A DNA stretch of 64,000 nt from an uncultured Lachnospiraceae bacterium (GTDB lineage Bacteria > Bacillota > Clostridia > Lachnospirales > Lachnospiraceae): NCBI GenBank assembly GCA_947571775.1, contig CANOZK010000002.1:62001-126000 (forward strand). The letters run 5' to 3'. Numbering within the stretch: the stretch's first letter is position 1; each line of letters opens with the position of its first letter. A model generated the notes under the pieces. That model made no database searches. It saw only the letters and a list, made by a program, of their open reading frames with translations, and was not told where the DNA came from. Shown here in pieces: positions 62,089 through 64,000 of this stretch. The translations under genes and the position numbers were made by a program.

Positions 62089-64000
62089 CCTTTTCGCCCG
62101 CAGCACTGTTTGTATTTCTTGCCGCTTCCGCAGGGACAGGGATCGTTGGGGTAAACCTTGGCCGCCTCTCTCTGTTTGGGCTTTTTGGGGCCTTCCTCTT
62201 CCTTGTTGGTACTGGTGGCCTGGGCTACCTGCTCCCGCTCTACCTTTTGCTCAATGCGCACATGGTAGAGCAGACGGATGGTATCCTCCTGAATGCTTTC
62301 GATCATGGAATTGAACATATCGTAGGCATTCATTTTATATTCTACGACCGGATCACGCTGGCCATATGCCTGCAAGCCGATTCCCTGGCGGAGCTGCTCC
62401 ATATCGTCAATGTGATCCATCCACTTGTTGTCGATGACTTTTAGCAGAATCACGCGCTCAAGTTCCCGGATCTGCTCCGCCTCCGGGAATTCTGCCTCCT
62501 TCATCTCGTACTTCTTAATGGCCTCCTCTTTCAGCTCATGCTTGAGCTGGTTCTTCTTCATGTCTTTTACCCGCTCGCTGTCCAGAGGCTTTAAGGGAAT
62601 AATGGGCAGCATTACCTGGTTGAACTCCCTCACATCCCACTCTTCGGAATTCACATCATCAGAAAAGCACATATCCACGGTATTGTCTATCACATCGGTC
62701 ACCATCCGGCAGATGGCGTCTCTCATGCTGTCTCCGTCCAGCACCTTGCGCCGTTCTTTGTAAATGATCTCTCTTTGTTCATTATTTACCTGGTCATAAT
62801 CCAGCAGATTTTTACGAATGCCGTAGTTGTTGGACTCAATCTTCATCTGGGCTTTCTCAATGGCGTTGGAAAGCATTTTGTGCTCAATCTGTTCATTTTC
62901 CGGCACACCAAGGGATTTGAAAACCCCCATCAGACGTTCAGAACCGAACAGACGCATCAGATCATCTTCCAGAGAAATATAAAACCGAGATTCGCCGATG
63001 TCTCCTTGACGGCCGGAACGCCCGCGAAGCTGATTGTCAATTCGTCGGGACTCGTGACGCTCGGTGCCGATGATCCGCAGTCCACCGGCCTCCCGCGCCA
63101 CGTCGTCCAGCTTAATATCCGTACCACGGCCGGCCATATTCGTGGCAATGGTCACAGCTCCTGCCACGCCCGCCTGGGCTACGATCTCCGCCTCTTTCTC
63201 GTGGAATTTGGCATTTAACACATTGTGGGCAATGCCCTGCCTGCGCAGCATATTGCTCAAAAGCTCGGAAGTCTCAATGGTAATGGTACCCACCAACACC
63301 GGCTGTTGCCGTTCATGGGCTTCCTTGATGGATTCCACCACAGCCTTGAACTTCTCTTCCTGCGTCATATACACGGCGTCGTCCTGATCCACCCTGCGAA
63401 CCGGCTCATTTGTGGGAATCTCCACTACATCCATGCCGTAAATGTCACGGAACTCTTTTTCCTCTGTAAGAGCCGTACCGGTCATCCCCGCTTTCTTTTC
63501 ATATTTGTTAAAGAAATTCTGGAAAGTAATGGTGGCCAGCGTCTTGCTCTCTCGTTTTACCCGCACTTTCTCTTTGGCCTCAATCGCCTGGTGCAGCCCG
63601 TCGGAATAACGCCGCCCCGGCATGATACGTCCGGTAAATTCATCCACAATCAATACTTCATCATCTTTTACCACGTAATCCTGATCCCGGTGCATCAGGT
63701 TATGCGCGCGCAGCGCCAGGATAATATTGTGCTGGATTTCCAGATTTTCCGGGTCGGAAAGGTTTTCGATGGAAAAGAATTTCTCTACTTTTTTTACACC
63801 GTCCTCTGTCAGGGTGACGATCTTATCCTTCTCGTTGACGATAAAATCCCCGGTTTCCTCAATCTCCTCGCCCATCAGCGCCGTCATCTTAGTCATCTCG
63901 CCGCTGGCTTCCCCGCGCTCCAGTTGGCGGGCTAAAATATCGCAGACCTCATAGAGTTTCGTGGATTTTCCGCTCTGACCAGAAATAATCAATGGAGTAC
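62085..64000 (-). CDS. secA: Preprotein translocase ATPase SecA, C-terminal part
   Basis: Drives protein export through SecYEG. The 5' part lies beyond the window; 638 residues are visible, starting near [13 protein letters not shown]. Motifs: [69 protein letters not shown] (helicase motif VI), helical scaffold and wing, and the C-terminal zinc-binding [14 protein letters not shown]. All these are intact. The convergent stop codons of secA and the kinase share TTAA. Confidence 0.97.
   Translation of the reverse strand, partial: TPLIISGQSGKSTKLYEVCDILARQLERGEASGEMTKMTALMGEEIEETGDFIVNEKDKIVTLTEDGVKKVEKFFSIENLSDPENLEIQHNIILALRAHNLMHRDQDYVVKDDEVLIVDEFTGRIMPGRRYSDGLHQAIEAKEKVRVKRESKTLATITFQNFFNKYEKKAGMTGTALTEEKEFRDIYGMDVVEIPTNEPVRRVDQDDAVYMTQEEKFKAVVESIKEAHERQQPVLVGTITIETSELLSNMLRRQGIAHNVLNAKFHEKEAEIVAQAGVAGAVTIATNMAGRGTDIKLDDVAREAGGLRIIGTERHESRRIDNQLRGRSGRQGDIGESRFYISLEDDLMRLFGSERLMGVFKSLGVPENEQIEHKMLSNAIEKAQMKIESNNYGIRKNLLDYDQVNNEQREIIYKERRKVLDGDSMRDAICRMVTDVIDNTVDMCFSDDVNSEEWDVREFNQVMLPIIPLKPLDSERVKDMKKNQLKHELKEEAIKKYEMKEAEFPEAEQIRELERVILLKVIDNKWMDHIDDMEQLRQGIGLQAYGQRDPVVEYKMNAYDMFNSMIESIQEDTIRLLYHVRIEQKVEREQVAQATSTNKEEEGPKKPKQREAAKVYPNDPCPCGSGKKYKQCCGRKG

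Overview
The window looks like chromosome of a Gram-positive anaerobe of the class Clostridia, most likely family Lachnospiraceae (Blautia-like). The reasons are a large Firmicutes-type SRP RNA carrying an Alu domain, TTGACA/TATAAT promoters with strong AGGAGG ribosome sites, NADH-linked dihydroorotate dehydrogenase (pyrD plus pyrK), an [FeFe] hydrogenase, lipoprotein substrate-binding proteins, and several small Lachnospiraceae-type families (DUF5721-like, DUF6142-like). No plasmid, phage, transposase, tRNA, rRNA or CRISPR array was seen. This placement is inferred from gene content only.

Layout. 1-9.6 kb (minus): an HtrA protease cut by the window edge, glmS, and a cell-surface polysaccharide block (three GT2 glycosyltransferases, an LCP ligase and a WcaJ-type priming transferase). 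9.6-13.1 kb (minus): purE-purM-purN-purD, running almost without a gap into the glycosyltransferases. 13.2-17.8 kb (minus): an M29-like aminopeptidase, an HD phosphohydrolase, three small membrane proteins and pyrE. 17.8-20.7 kb (plus): a pepD dipeptidase whose start codon reads ACG, and a frameshifted DUF819 transporter. 20.7-22.1 kb (minus): a BspA-like leucine-rich-repeat protein with 32 tandem tetrapeptides. 22.4-28.2 kb (plus): a His-rich small protein, a NuoF-like/GltD-like flavoprotein, an [FeFe] hydrogenase, a Cys-containing 66-residue protein and a NagZ-type lipoprotein.

28.3-35.5 kb (minus): ispF, ribulose-phosphate epimerase, a CPA2 antiporter, the pyrC-pyrF-pyrK-pyrD operon and a DUF5721-like gene. 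35.6-37.6 kb: DegV, a small membrane protein and a cold-shock gene with a leader of about 320 nt. 37.6-39.1 kb: an anchored C39-like peptidase and the SRP RNA. 39.1-46.1 kb: a NarL-type two-component system divergent from an ABC-2 exporter, a WYL regulator, a GyrI-like protein and a Uma2 remnant. 46.1-49.7 kb: metI-metN and a receptor lipoprotein joining two different binding-protein families. 49.8-53.5 kb: a hybrid histidine kinase and cobQ. 53.6-60.7 kb: an FtsX/LolD-type ABC pair and a CUT2 sugar transporter, divergent from a PfkB kinase. The window ends inside secA.

How it fits together: most of the window is housekeeping metabolism (de novo purine and pyrimidine synthesis, isoprenoids, cobamide, secretion) mixed with envelope biogenesis and nutrient sensing or uptake. 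The less ordinary parts are the hydrogenase locus with its two unexplained small proteins, the fused receptor next to metNI, the repeated hairpins in the cold-shock leader, a family of about 28-nt inverted repeats found at four places, and a cluster of decaying genes (pepD start, DUF819, Uma2).
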